From: Cubamyces lactineus
Lineage: Eukaryota; Basidiomycota; Agaricomycetes; Polyporales; Polyporaceae
Direction: 5' to 3'
Assembly: GCA_022376465.1 (NCBI GenBank)
Contig: JACDTU010000031.1
Coordinates: 124,001-188,000, forward strand
Length of the DNA stretch: 64,000 nucleotides
In this document: piece by piece, positions 47,515-58,822 of the stretch
How positions within the stretch are numbered: position 1 is the stretch's first letter
How the letters are laid out: each line of letters begins with the position of its first letter
The notes under the pieces: model-generated
Seen by the model: the letters and a program-made list of their open reading frames with translations, nothing else
What the model was told of the DNA's origin: nothing
Databases searched by the model: none
Position numbers and translations under genes: made by a program

Positions 47515-48072
47515 AGTCCGAGATCAGTATTGAAGTAGAGTTAGTCCTCAAGCTTTACCCCAAGGAGGGCGAACAATGTGCAATACATCCTGCTTTTCGT
47601 AAATTATGGATCAGGGCCTAGCGGGAAGCGTGTCGATGGGTCCGCCTGCGAAGTCCTGCCGCGACACTTGTAATCGCCCTACGTTACAGAGCACGTGATT
47701 GGTGACGGACGCGTCATGAAAGTGAGGTTTGCGGCCCCGTCCGCTCTTTCTTCTGCACATCGTCCTCTACGTGAACTTGGCTTCGACTGCAGACGTCATG
47801 TTCATTGGCGGATCGGTACGTACGGCGAGCAAAACGAGTGGAGTGGATCCGTACGTCCGGGCGGAAGAACGTCTGGAATGAGTCCAACTTGATGTTACAT
47901 GTTGCCCAAGCGCACTCGCGATGCCCCATGAAGCGCACATCTCTGAGGAAGATAGGAAGATCTGCCGCTGCTCCTCGGCGTGTTGGTAGTTGATGGTATT
48001 ATCGGTACGTTATTCCTACACAACTCGCGATGCATGTCACTAATTGTCTCGGGTGGCTTCGAAAGGGCTCTC
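47515..48072. other. Convergent spacer between Arr4 and SDR2
   Basis: About 560 bases with no recognisable gene. The equivalent Arr3-SDR1 gap is 194 bases, so this copy has gained sequence or the other has lost it. Confidence 0.45.
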
Positions 48073-49183
48073 TTAGTTTCTCACGACGCTTCCGGATAAC
48101 TTGGCAAGGAACGTAGGATCCGCGTCATCTGCAACAGTCGACAGCTCAAGCTCCTTCCACTCGTCGAACTCGCGCTGGATTTCGTTCAACTTATTCTGGA
48201 TTACGAATCGGGCATCCGCGCCCAGCGGGAGGCGCATCGGTGGGTTGTCTGCCTTGGAGATGGTAATCAATGCGCGGCCCACTGCACGATGATATTGCTC
48301 AGTAGATTTTTGACGAGGATGACGACTGCCACGGACCTTTGTTAGGGTCGCCGATGTACTCTGCTCCACGCATGATTTGCAGGAACTTGGCCGGGGCGCC
48401 CTCTGGGTCGGCGTACGCAGGCGGAAGAGGCACCTCCACCAGATTGCTACCTGCCCAGAGGGTACGCACGCCTCCGGGCTGTATGGCGATCACCTTGATG
48501 TTCCAACTCGGGTCGAGCTCCTTTTGCAAGCCTTCCGAGAAACCTTCCAGGGCTGCGAACGAGTATCAGCTCTGGATACCGTAGAATAACTGTAAGCAGC
48601 AAAGAGCCCGTACCAAATTTGCTCGCAGAGTAGAATGCGAGGGTGGGGTTTGACATGAACCCTCCGCAAGACGAGATGTTGAGGATGCGACCGCCTTGCG
48701 CAGGCGGGTTGTTCTCCCGGAAATACTTGACCGCCGCGCGAGAGATACGGACGGGAGCCCAGAAGTTGACTTCGAACTGCTCCCGAGCGTCCTCGTCGGG
48801 CGTGCCCTCGACAACTCCGCTCAAGCCATACCCAGCGTTGTTCACGACGACATCGAGCCTGCCGAAGTGGTTGACGACGCGGGCGATGAGATCGTCAGCA
48901 GACTTGGTGGCGTCGGCGACGTTGTGCTCGACGACGAGAAGGTTCGAGGGGCCATGGAGAGCGGTGAGGGAGGCAAGAGAGGAGGCAGATCTGGTGACGG
49001 CGGCGACGCGCTCGCCGATTGCGAGGACTTCGTTTATAGTCGCGTAGCCGATGCCAGCAGATGTTCCGGTGACTACGAAACATCGTTGACGTGAGCAAGA
49101 CACAGAACTATCTGGTGAGAAGAGGGCGAGGATGTCATACCGAGCCAAACACGGGAACCGCGAGCGGAAGTGCGAGCAGACAT
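48073..49183 (-). CDS. Short-chain dehydrogenase/reductase SDR2
   Basis: Paralogue of SDR1 with the same exon layout. It starts at 49183 with MSARTSARGSRVWL; an intron ends TCGTAG before TCACCGGAACATC, giving WLVTGTSAGIG. The cofactor and catalytic motifs are intact (TGTSAGIG, VNNAGYGLSG, NISSCGGF, YSASKF). After the second intron come ALEGFSEGLQKELDPSWNIK, IQPGGVRTLWAGSN and PPAYADPEGAPAKF. The last exon reads VGRALITISKADNPPMRLPL and ends KLSGSVVRN. The central exon differs from SDR1 by only about 11 positions in about 420 by my count. Substrate unknown. Confidence 0.88.
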
Positions 49184-49596
49184 AGCAAGTGCGGTCAGGG
49201 TGGTATGTGGATTTAATTGGAGCAACGTCGTTAGAGAATGCAGTCCTAGGGCTGTCGATGTGTGAACCTTTATACTCCGAGCCGTGGAGGCGAAGGACGC
49301 TGGCTTGAAAGCCATGCACGCATGCCCCCATCGTCGGATATTCTGCCCGTCAACACTGTACTCGTGGAATGGCTCGTGAGATAGGAAGAGAGCACAGAGC
49401 GGCATGCAGTGATACCGAAGGCTACAGCCGACAGCCGGGCGGACGCGCAAGGTATTCAAATTACAGCGACGAGAATAGCGGTGTCTCCGATCGGAGACGG
49501 CATGGGAACAGATACGAGTGGTGCCTCGAGCAGAGAACATGAAAAATGATGTTCCCATGACGTGGATTTGAAGGGAATGATATCGAAGAACGAGAA
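49184..49596. other. Upstream region of SDR2
   Basis: About 400 bases; an open frame continues upstream of the SDR2 start but is not shared with SDR1 and is probably not translated. No separate gene is seen. Confidence 0.4.
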
Positions 49597-50016
49597 CTAG
49601 CCATTCGGAGACTCAGTAGTGAGTTCGAGTTCAATGAGTCTCCTCGAGTCTGACATGCAGATCGCCAAGCCCTCGACGTTGAATATCTCCCAGGGATTAG
49701 ACAGTATCACTTGACACTTGACGTTCCCCGCGTGCTGTACGGGGGCGGAACCGACGAACACTGTGTTATACTCTGCCGCTAGTTGTCGTTGAGGATGCGG
49801 GAGACTGAGAGGCGTACTAGTACCACTTGCGTGTTGTGCAACCAAGCGTTCCCAGGAGTGCAGCGCGGATATAGTCGTCATCAGATGCAGAGATGCTGAT
49901 AGTTGGGCCGTTGGAGAATGTCCTAGAAAGCGGATTGCAGTGGATAACGAGGTTGGCGTTGGGAAGTCTAACAAGCCCGATGAAAAGCCGTAGCGAGAAT
50001 CTAATGCAAGGCTCAA
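49597..50016 (-). CDS. Hypothetical 139-residue open frame
   Basis: A continuous minus-strand frame from 50016 with moderately coding-like composition: SASLHLMTTISALHSWERLV, TPLSLPHPQRQLAAEYNTVF, NVKCQVILSNPWEIFNVEGL and the end RRLIELELTTESPNG. No family, signal peptide or membrane helix is recognised. It may be the last exon of a longer spliced gene extending to about 50500, or chance. Confidence 0.25.
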   Translation of the reverse strand: MSLALDSRYGFSSGLLDFPTPTSLSTAIRFLGHSPTAQLSASLHLMTTISALHSWERLVAQHASGTSTPLSLPHPQRQLAAEYNTVFVGSAPVQHAGNVKCQVILSNPWEIFNVEGLAICMSDSRRLIELELTTESPNG

Positions 50017-50849
50017 CTACATCAGTCGATGCAGAAGGTAGATGTGTCTTACCGCCTCATGGGTCACCCCGGGCGCACAGCACTCGTCGAAAGTAGAGGT
50101 ATATCGCGAGAGCGGAGAGTGCAAGTGCTACCGTTTTGGTTCGCACAGTCTGACTCTCCACCATTGGCATGCCGCAACTTCGAAGTTGGACATGACTCGA
50201 TCTGTGGGGTGGCAAGCATGATTCAATGCGTCGGCACAGACAAATCATTTGCTACTGCCTCTGAGGTGACATAATATCTAGTGAATCTGGTGGGCGCGGC
50301 CTTTCCGAAAGTACAGAGTGACCTGTGTAGCCACAGTTACATTCAGGTGAAAAGGCGAGATAGAAATGCATGAGATTAGGAAAAGAGGCGGGAGGGGCGT
50401 ACCATCCGTGCAACTGAGGGTCCAGACGATCTCGGGCACGGCCTGGGCGCGGCTGCGGCTACCGACGCGAGGTTGAGCTCTATGTTGGTAGTTAAGTGGT
50501 CGTGTTCCGCGGGAATATACAATAAGATGTCATGGGACGCAGAGGAACGCAGTCGCAGTTTTCAGCGTATATGTATGCAGGTGGTGGTGGTATGCAGATG
50601 AGATGCAACATTGTACAGCAGGCGCTCTCGGAGCACACACAATTGATCCGTGCATTCTATGGAGCGCCCGTAAGTCCTTCCGCTCGCGCGTTTGATTCAA
50701 CTCCGAGTCCCGCGAATTTAAATACCAATCACGATCCTGACGCGTTCCTGAGAGCGCAGTTTGCTTTCTCTCAACAAAAACTGACTATCCATTGGCCAGC
50801 AAGAGACTGCCAACATGGTGTCCAGTAAACGCTCGAACCAGTCTAATTT
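50017..50849. other. Intergenic region, no gene recognised
   Basis: About 830 bases. Short frames only, apart from a weak 98-codon plus-strand frame at 50532-50828 with no recognisable content. Confidence 0.4.
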
Positions 50850-52136
50850 CTATGGGCTTTCCACTGGGCTATATGGCGGTGGTACAGACGAGCCGGATAT
50901 ACTTGTACCAGCCAGAAGGCGTGGTTGGTATGGATGCCGCGAATAACTGCTCGAGCTGCTCTCGTACGCTGAGTGTTCCCGATCCGAAGGTTGAGCGCCT
51001 GGTGGTAATCGGGGTTCTGTGCTTGGGCCTGCGCCAAGATCAGCGTACATCGCCCCGGAAGAACCCGTATCCTGCAAATACGAGTTGTTGGCGATGTGTG
51101 GCTTGCGCCGATCGGGGGACCTGATCATGTCGAAGGTGGGGTGGGATGACGATGGCAGAGTCCATGATGAGTCGGGTGTCATTTCTTGAAATTGCGGTTG
51201 GTCCGCGAGAGTGGGGACATGACCAACGAAGCGCATAGCGCTCGATGGTGAGCCTGGACTTTGGTATGATTCAGGGGAGAGCGCGTTCCGAGAGCCTGAT
51301 GCAAGTAATGATTAGTCGAGGAGCGATAGGTGAGTAAACAGGGCACACGTACTACCTGACCCCACTGATCGACTCCCTTCGGATAGAGCATGAGCACGCA
51401 ACCTATAGCGCAAGTAAAGGAACATGGCTATGATCGCGGCGATAGCCACAGCCACCACTCCGCCGATTGCTCCGCCAATTACGGCACCGTTGCTCTGAGA
51501 ACCGCTTGACGTGCTGTCTGCACCTGAAGTCGGGTTTTGGGAGGTGGGCGTAGGCGTCGAAGATGTATTTTGAGCATCGGTAACCGAGGCGGAAGTTTGC
51601 GATGATGAGACTCCTGTCCCAGACGAAGTCGGCACGCTTGCGGTGGAATTGTCGAAAGGGTAAAAGCGAATATAGTCGAGCCAGTATGTGTTTGGAGACG
51701 TGCCGTTGGTGTTCGTGATCACGAGAGTATGTTCGCCTGCCGGAAGATCCTGGACAGTAAAGTATGGCACTTGGTACCGTACTTGCGTGACGTCGGAAAG
51801 GCCGGCGGCGGTTACGAAGTTGTACGTCTCGTATACTTGGCCATCGATGGCGTACGAGGACGAAGGCCATCCATAGTCAGCGACGTCTCCGACAGCGCCG
51901 TAGACGGAAACCGCGGTGCCTGAAGGATAGCTTGATTCCGTGAATGAGGAAATGAATGCTGATGGTCGCTTACCTGTGAACTTGAAAGTGGCTGTTGCGC
52001 CCTTGAGACTCGATGCGGCATGCATGGTGCTGTCGTACGCCTGCTGTATGGACCGAGTGACACCCCAGTCATCGGAGAATTGAATGCGATAGTCGTCGTC
52101 GTCGACATAGACCCAGCCTTCAAGTTGCGACGCCAT
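50850..52136 (-). CDS. Single-pass membrane protein with PPPY tail, copy F
   Basis: Sixth family member, on the opposite strand and about 30 kb from A-E. It starts at 52136 with MASQLEGWVYVDDDDYRIQF, then WGVTRSIQQAYDSTMHAASS and GATATFKFTG. The phase-1 intron (donor GTAAGC) sits at the family position and exon 2 begins GTAVSVYGAVGDVADYGWPS, then YAIDGQVYETYN and LPAGEHTLVITNTNGTSPNT. The Ser/Thr stalk leads to the helix NGAVIGGAIGGVVAVAIAAIIAMFLYL with LRYRLRA after it. After introns near 51200-51350 the tail carries MIRSPDRRKPH and ends SSVPPPYSPVESP at 50850. It is closest to copy B in the ectodomain (NVV/NFV, TYWxDYI). No signal peptide follows from this start; an upstream in-frame ATG at 52298 would add a basic, non-typical leader. 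Confidence 0.78.
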
Positions 52137-53800
52137 ACCAGAGCATAGAATACAGATGCGAAGATAGCGAAGGCAATTGTTGAATTGGTTGAGGAGGCAA
52201 GCGCAGGTTCGGAGAGGAAACTTACGAACGCGAGACTGATAAAGTGCTCGAGATCGCTGTGCGCTCGAGGGATGAGCCCGCGTGTGAGCGAAGAGCATCG
52301 ATCAAAATGCCAGGGGCTGTGGACGAATCCGCATGGAAAACGTCACGGCAGCGTGAACTCTATTGGATGTCGGACGCCCATAACTGCTCACAACGTTGGC
52401 ATTCAAGCGTCCATCAGACGGCATACTGGTTCAACGTGAGTGGATATCACCAATTGCTCGGAAAGCGAGTACAGGTGGCAGCACACACCAGACGTTGTTG
52501 TCTTGCATGAGCGATTTCGTGTAAATGCGATGAAGACTATGGCATGCTCTCTCGCATAAGCCCGCCCTTACGAGGATTGATATTCAGAACCCTGCTTCAC
52601 ACGCTCCAGGTTTCCGCAGTCAAACCGGCCTATTCAGGATGTGAATCGCGCTGATGTAAAATCATGGATGACGAGATCCTCACGCACATTGGTTGGAATC
52701 GCCAATCTCCCGGCGACGATATTGGAGGCAGAATATAGATGCTGTGCGAGATGTGTTCATGCGCGCTGGGCTTGGTCAGTCGACACTGTACAGACATTCA
52801 AGCATGATCTCGTTTACAGTACTCACACGTTCTACTTCCAATTCTTGCTTGCGGTAGTCCAGCAGGCACTGCTGATAGGTACGAGGTGCATCATGATCAT
52901 ACAGGACACAGCGCAGACGTCATCATCGTGATGGGCGTATTGACATGGATGGCGTTGTCGACATCCATCAATTCCAGTGCGTACTGCGGGACCTAAGCAT
53001 AGCAGCGAGCAGATCGTATGCACGTACCTCGCGTGAGCGCAGATTCCCCCCGTTCAGTGGCGCTTGAATTGGAGCATGCGGCACATTGAAGATATTCCGG
53101 AGATCGGCGCACAGGATACTCATACTTCCGACGATGCGTTCTGGAGAAGCAGAAGAGGGTCGAGCCGGACTTCGTATTCGACCGCGCGTCCCGAGACAAG
53201 GATGCTACGAGGGATGTGGCGTCTTTTCCGCGAAGCAATGCGGAGCGTTCCTTTGGAGCGGACTCGAGAGCAATATGGAACTAGCCTATGATATACTGCT
53301 GATCTCGGAGAGAACAGGCCAGAGTGTCGCAACCATGCGACTCTGTGTCCACGCTATCACTTGGCAGCCTGCGACCACCCTGTCGCGAAACGCGCGCGAG
53401 CGGAAAGATTAAGTAAGTTCCATGACTCCATATAGTCGACCTGGATGCTTACTCGTCATACATGCAGAAGCGGTTTTAGTGGCTAGGAAGTGTAGTGCCA
53501 GCTCAAAAGTATTACGGTCCTGGTGTAGGCATTCATGCATTCATCGAGTTCAAGAATTCGCGATGCACAACGACCGAAGCGCTCGTGCTGCTCTCATTTA
53601 CTTTAAAACTCCGATTATCGCGGTTACTCGCCGGACAACCTGGCCGAAAGTACATGGCTACCTCTGGTGACTTCTCGGACATCCTATGTGCTCAGGTGTC
53701 ACCCGCACCACCAGACTGTATTCGGCAGCTAGAGTTTTGACTCGTGTTCTCGCCAGACATCACTACAAAGCGTAATGGTATGCATCAGATGTCCAAAATG
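52137..53800. other. Intergenic region, no gene recognised
   Basis: About 1.65 kb between copy F and its degenerate relative. Only short frames are present on either strand. Confidence 0.4.
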
Positions 53801-54190
53801 CTAACCACTAAAATCTACTGGGAGACGATTGAATGTCCCATATCTTCGTCGGCGCAAGCAGAGGTATGTCTCAGAGATAGCCAGGAAGATAACGAGTACA
53901 ATTCTCCCGCTAACCGCACCGCCGACAATGACACCTTCTTTCTGAGAATCTTCTGCAGAATCGTTTCTCATGGCGGTTGCCTGAGCCATAGACAACAACA
54001 GTGGTACCTGACAGTGAGGTGACGTATGTGAGTACCGCCGTTCACGCCGAGCAATGGACTGAATGCTGATCACCTGTGAATTCAAGGTAGCTGTCGCGCC
54101 CTGGGGGTTTGATACGACGTGCATGATGTTGTCATACACGGACCGGGTGACACTTCAGCCATCAGAGAACTTGATTCGATTTCCGAAGCG
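53801..54190 (-). pseudogene. Broken seventh copy of the PPPY-tail membrane protein family
   Basis: Reading down the minus strand from 54190: RIKFSDG, then TGA where the family has TGG (Trp of SDGWSV), then SVTRSVYDNIMHVVSNPQGATATL. One base is lost in the next codon (AAG to AA), breaking the frame before TTCACAG, and a GTGATC donor follows at the usual intron-1 position. After the intron, GTTVVVYGSGN begins exon 2, but a few codons later the sequence jumps to EGVIVGGAVSGRIVLVIFL...LRRRR, the transmembrane helix and basic stop-transfer. The rest of the ectodomain and the whole stalk are deleted. With a nonsense codon, a frameshift and a deletion this copy cannot make the family protein. It is nearest to copy F, 1.7 kb away. 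Confidence 0.82.
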
Positions 54191-54468
54191 AGAGGGTGTA
54201 GTATAAACGTACCTGCAGCGGTGGGCAGCGCATTCACAATGCTGGAGCATCGTAGTGGTGTATACCTCATAAGAAAGGCTCATCAATCAGTCGATGATAG
54301 ATCGCTAGGGCACAGTACTGGTTCTTCTCGGACATATGAACAATTGACTTGTGAGGCCGAGTGTGGCAACAGTCGGCATACGCTGTTTGTCCTGCTCTGC
54401 CCGAATTTCGCCTCAGGTGGCATCGAGTTACATGAGGAACCTCGTGATATTACAATCATTGTGGCACT

Positions 54469-55991
54469 TCAATCCTTGTCGTCATCGCACTCGGTATTTG
54501 TAGCGTCCCAGTATGCTCTACGCGCAGCGAGAAGAGTGGAGAAGAGTGGTTCGTGTCAGCTTGGCAACGACGCGGTCCTGAAAGTGGCAATATCACGTAC
54601 GGCGGCAAATCAAGAATATTCCTTCTCGACGCTTGGGATGGATCCGATCCCGGAACTGCTGCAAGCTCGTCTCGAAGGACGGGCGCGTCGAGCCCGGACG
54701 TGATGGTAATGGGCATGCTGACGTTGATCGTGTTACCTAAGCCTGGAAACGGCACCTTCAGCTCCAGCGTGTACTGTCGGTGGAAGCGTTAGGACCCCGG
54801 CAATGCGAGAGAGCAGAATAAAGAGCCACCGTCACACCTCGCACCGAATGTTGTCGACATTGAACGTATGTGGGCAATCGAGCCTGAACGTGGACCGGAA
54901 TGTCGCATGTTGCACCCATGTCCCCTTCGACTCCGCGGAGTCACCCGCTTTCTTCTCGTCCGCGCTGTCCGCATCGAGTGGCACCCATCTCCGCTGTGGT
55001 ACATCCTCATCGACAATCATCGTGGGGTCCCGGAAGACTATATCTTTCGGGGTTCGCTGCTTGAAGTACTGGGCGCGGACGCGTACCATTTGTTGGAGTT
55101 TGAACTCGATCGCTTGGTACGATGAGGGAACTGGAGGGAAGACGGGCTTATCCATTGGGTATGCCTCGGCTTTCGCGCGCGCTAACGGTGGCGAAATAGT
55201 CTTGATCTCGATGACGAAAGGTATCGGTACGAAAAGCGGACATACACCCACGTCCGGGATCCTCAACTAAGTACGAAGAATCAGCACCGGCTAAGCAATG
55301 CGAAAGCTATGAGCGAAACACACATACTTCGGCTTCAACAATGGCATAGTCTCCCCAAAGGCCACGTCGTATCCTCTCTTCTACACGACCGACCTTCCAC
55401 GGAATCTCTACATCGTTAGCAGCCGCGGATAGCTTCTTCCGCAATGCTGCGCCAACCGCGTCTCTTTGAACTACCGCTAGCGGGACGCGGACACGACGGT
55501 TCTGGTTAAGTGTCCCGGCGCGCACGCCTATCGCAATGAGCGAGTAACGTATCGCACCACCTTCCGACCAGGGGGGTTTCTGATCGCGGAAGGACGGCGG
55601 GAGGTCGGGAGGAAGCTGGAAACGAAACGGGATGCGAAGGGTCTCCTCTCCGGGCGCGGGATACGTAGATCCTTGGGTCCATACTACGATCTCCTCGCGT
55701 ACGAGCGGAATATCTTCCGTACATGTGGTCGTATCCGTAGTGAGTATCCTATACACGAGCGATCAGTGTATATCTTCCCCGCGATCGTCTTCGTTAGCAC
55801 GCTTACGTTCTTGCGGCGCCATCGAGCAAAAGCTGCACTTCTCGTATGTTGTCTTCTCGCAGTTGACGAAAGTCGAGTTCGACTTCACCTTCAATCGCGC
55901 ATCCTGAGACGAAGACGCTACGGGAAGTGTGAATCAAAATCGCAGGGCGCGCGCTGGCGGAGGCGAACGGAGAATTCGCCAGGATCCCCAT
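54469..55991 (-). CDS. Arrestin-like protein Arr5 with C-terminal PPAY
   Basis: The start at 55991 encodes MGILANSPFASASARPAILI, RSVFVSGCAIEGEVELDFRQ and EVQLLLDGAART. After an intron (donor GTAAGCGTGC) come ILTTDTTTCTEDIPLVREEI, EETLRIPFRFQLPPDLPPSF, IRYSLIAIGVRAGTLNQNRR and EERIRRGLWGDYAIVEAEV. The C-domain reads GVCPLFVPIPFVIEIKTISP, KPVFPPVPSSYQAIEFKLQQ, DVPQRRWVPLD and GTWVQHATFRSTFRLDCPHT, then YTLELKVPFPGLGNTINVSM. The last intron (about 54518-54604) splits LDLPP|AYWDATNTECDDDKD with the stop at 54469. It is followed in tandem by Arr6 upstream on the same strand. Confidence 0.85.
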
Positions 55992-56512
55992 GGAATGAAC
56001 CTGTATCGATATCAGTGATACTCAGGGATCATAGTCCTGGCGGGATTATAAGCAGGAGATGCGGTAGAGTATGACTGCTGCGCAGTGACTGCGCAGATGG
56101 AGCCCTTGCTCACCGTTTGAAGCCCTTACTAGCCGTGGCATGCCGGAGTACTTATACCCGCAGCGAGCACACTGTTCCTCAGGGTGGCTGTGTCCTGGCC
56201 GTCCCGACGTCGCTCCGGCCACCAGCGCCGCCAGCGAGTGGGAAAAGCCCTCAGTCAGATGGGAAAAGTATGACCGAAATGGCGTGTTACCTGTGAGAGA
56301 AAAGGTTTATATGTACGCACGTACAGAACACTGGGCCCAAGATAGCCTCAGTTCAGTTGAAGGCCAAAGACGAATGGTACAAGCGCCCACAGTGCGTCGT
56401 GCGCTTATATTCCAAGCTCCGATGATGAGTTGCACATGAACGATGCACAGACCTTTCTGCAGTACAAGTATCTCAGGACCTATTCGCTGACAGAATATCC
56501 AGCGGCGTACTC

Positions 56513-57950
56513 CTATTCCTTCTCGTCGCCCCAATCGCCATTCTCTGCATCCCAGTATGCTCTGTGTCGATCATACAACTCGTCAGTCAAACGACTCTCT
56601 TCGACGGGATGCTGAAAACGTCACATACGGCGGTAGATCCAAGATACTCTGGTTGGAAGATCCGCCTGCGCCATCGATGCCGGACGTCACGGTGATGGGC
56701 ATGTTGATCTGTAGGTCGTTCCCCACTCCTGGGAACGGTACCTTGAGTTGCAATGAGTACTGCGAGCGGCACGCGTGAGCGCAGCACATACAGAGCAGCC
56801 GGAATGGAGGGGTAATCTCACCTCGCATGTCAGGGTTTCGGTCTTGAACGAGTGAGCACAGTCTAGGTGGAACGCAGACTTGAACGTTGCGCGCTGGACC
56901 CACGTCCCCTTCCCATCTGAATGATCACGATGCTTCTTATCTCCGCCCGCGGAACCGAGTGGAACCCACTCCCTCTCGGAGACGTCTTCGTCAATCACCA
57001 TTCCAGCTCCCTCGAAATTGGTGTTCTTGGTGTACGTCGCCCTGAGCGTCTGTGCAACCGAGGTGTACTTACGATGGAGCCTGAACTCGAGCATGCTGTA
57101 TGTTGCCGGAGGGGAAGGGAAGACAGGCTTGTCGGGAGGATGCGCCTCGGCCTTTGCACGCGTGAGGACGGGAGTGACTGTTTCGGCGTAGATGATGAAC
57201 GGAATTGGAACAAACAGAGGGCAAATGTTGACGTCTGGAATTCTCAACTGATGCACAAGTCAGTCACAGCGAGACTTGGACGACACATTGTCACCTACCT
57301 CGGCCTTAACGGTCGCGTAATCACCCCAGAGGCCTCGCCGAATCTTGCCTTCGGTCCTGTCGGCCCTCCAACCGAAGTTGGCTCCTTGGGCTATGGCTGA
57401 TAGCTTTCCCCTGAGCCCTGCACCGACGACGTCTTTCTGAACGACGGCGATAGGAAGACGAACACGCCGGTTCCGGTGAAGAGCCCCAGAGCGGACGCCG
57501 ACGGCGGAGAGCCAGTAGCGGATAGCCCCTCCGTCCGCCCACTTGCTTTTCTTGTCATGGAAGGACGGCGGGAGGTCTGGCGGAAGCAAGAATTGGAAAG
57601 GTATTTGGAGAGTTCCCTGTTCAGGCGTGGAACCCTTGGTCCATACGATGGCGTCCTCATTGACGAGGGGAACATCCTGAACGTAGACGGACGTGTTCAC
57701 GGTCTGTACCCTGAATGAGTCAAACATGAGCCTGGAAACGAATAGATGAGAGATGGTGTGGAGAGACTGACGTCCGGACACAACCCTTGAGCTTGATATG
57801 TACCTCTTGTACGTCGTCTTCGCTAAGTTGGTGCAAGTCGAGCTGGACCTGGCCTTCGACCGGACATCCTGATACGAAGAGATAGGGGCTGATGTGGATA
57901 GACATGGCAGGATCAGCAGAACCAGAGGAGGAGTCGGTGAAGATGCCCAT
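56513..57950 (-). CDS. Arrestin-like protein Arr6 with C-terminal PPAY
   Basis: The start at 57950 reads MGIFTDSSSGSADPAMSIHI, YLFVSGCPVEGQVQLDLHQL and DVQEVHIKLKGCVRT. After the first intron come VNTSVYVQDVPLVNEDAIVW, QGTLQIPFQFLLPPDLPPSF, IRYWLSAVGVRSGALHRNRR and EGKIRRGLWGDYATVKAEV. Then ICPLFVPIPFIIYAETVTPV, KPVFPSPPATYSMLEFRLHR, DVSEREWVPLG and GTWVQRATFKSAFHLDCAHS, and YSLQLKVPFPGVGNDLQINM. The last intron splits LDLPP|AYWDAENGDWGDEKE, stop at 56513. All domain blocks of the family are present. The divergent neighbour on the right is the Ppg1-type phosphatase, 870 bases away. Confidence 0.85.
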
Positions 57951-58822
57951 GTCTGTTGATTGTGTAGATTAACAAACACTGGTATCCGTATTGGGACGTT
58001 TGGTTCTAGGACGTTGGCGAAGTAGCCGGGATGAAAGGAGATGAGGGCGATTGGGAAAGTTGAGAGGTTGGAGCAATGCTGCGGCGTTGGGAGTGCTATT
58101 AGCTATGGTGTGAAGTGTATATATACTGTACCTTCGCGCACCAAGCCGCTAGTGGCTCAAGTGCGCAGCTCGAAGGCGGCCTCGTTTCCATCTGACAGGC
58201 CGCAGTAGTACTAGTGATTGCACGTGTTGGAGAACGAAGCCTCTCCCTACTTGTGAGAATGACTCTGGTTAGCAGACACACATCCAGATACGTACGCTGA
58301 TGGAACTTGACGTCGACGAACCGTCATACTCCAAATTTCTATCCATTCTGAGAGGAGAACCTCGGGACAGCTCAACGTTTACAGGCACTCGTTGTAGTCG
58401 TCGAGACGATCGGCATTGGACACTCCGACAACCTCGGTTCCTCCGACGAGCAAGCTCTTGGCCAAGCGTGTTTGCTGCGGTTCGCAATATCGGCGCGGCC
58501 TTGGGTGACATCGATGTACGCCGGCATGGTACCTGTTGCCCTTAGGTTGCCTCACCTCCTGGATTCCAGAGAATGCTATGCGAGCCAGCCAACAAATTGC
58601 ATCTCGACGTTCTTCATGAAGATAACGACCGACGGAGAAGACGAGATCCAAGGAGTGCGTGAGAACCAACTGCCGATGTATACGGGCGCCTATGTGCATT
58701 GACCTTTGCTCTTGACGGCCATCTCTGCTACTCTCCTAGCTTGAGCCTGTTCTGCCGTCGGCGCGCTAGAACTTGTCCCGAAATCAAAACAAAGCTCTGT
58801 CATCTGTACCTCTGACTGAAGA
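57951..58822. other. Divergent intergenic region
   Basis: About 870 bases between Arr6 (minus) and the phosphatase (plus). GTGTATATATACTG at about 58114 is a TATA-like stretch on both strands, but it lies about 160 bases from Arr6 and 700 from the phosphatase. No gene is recognised; frames at 58300-58700 have no known motif. Confidence 0.4.
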
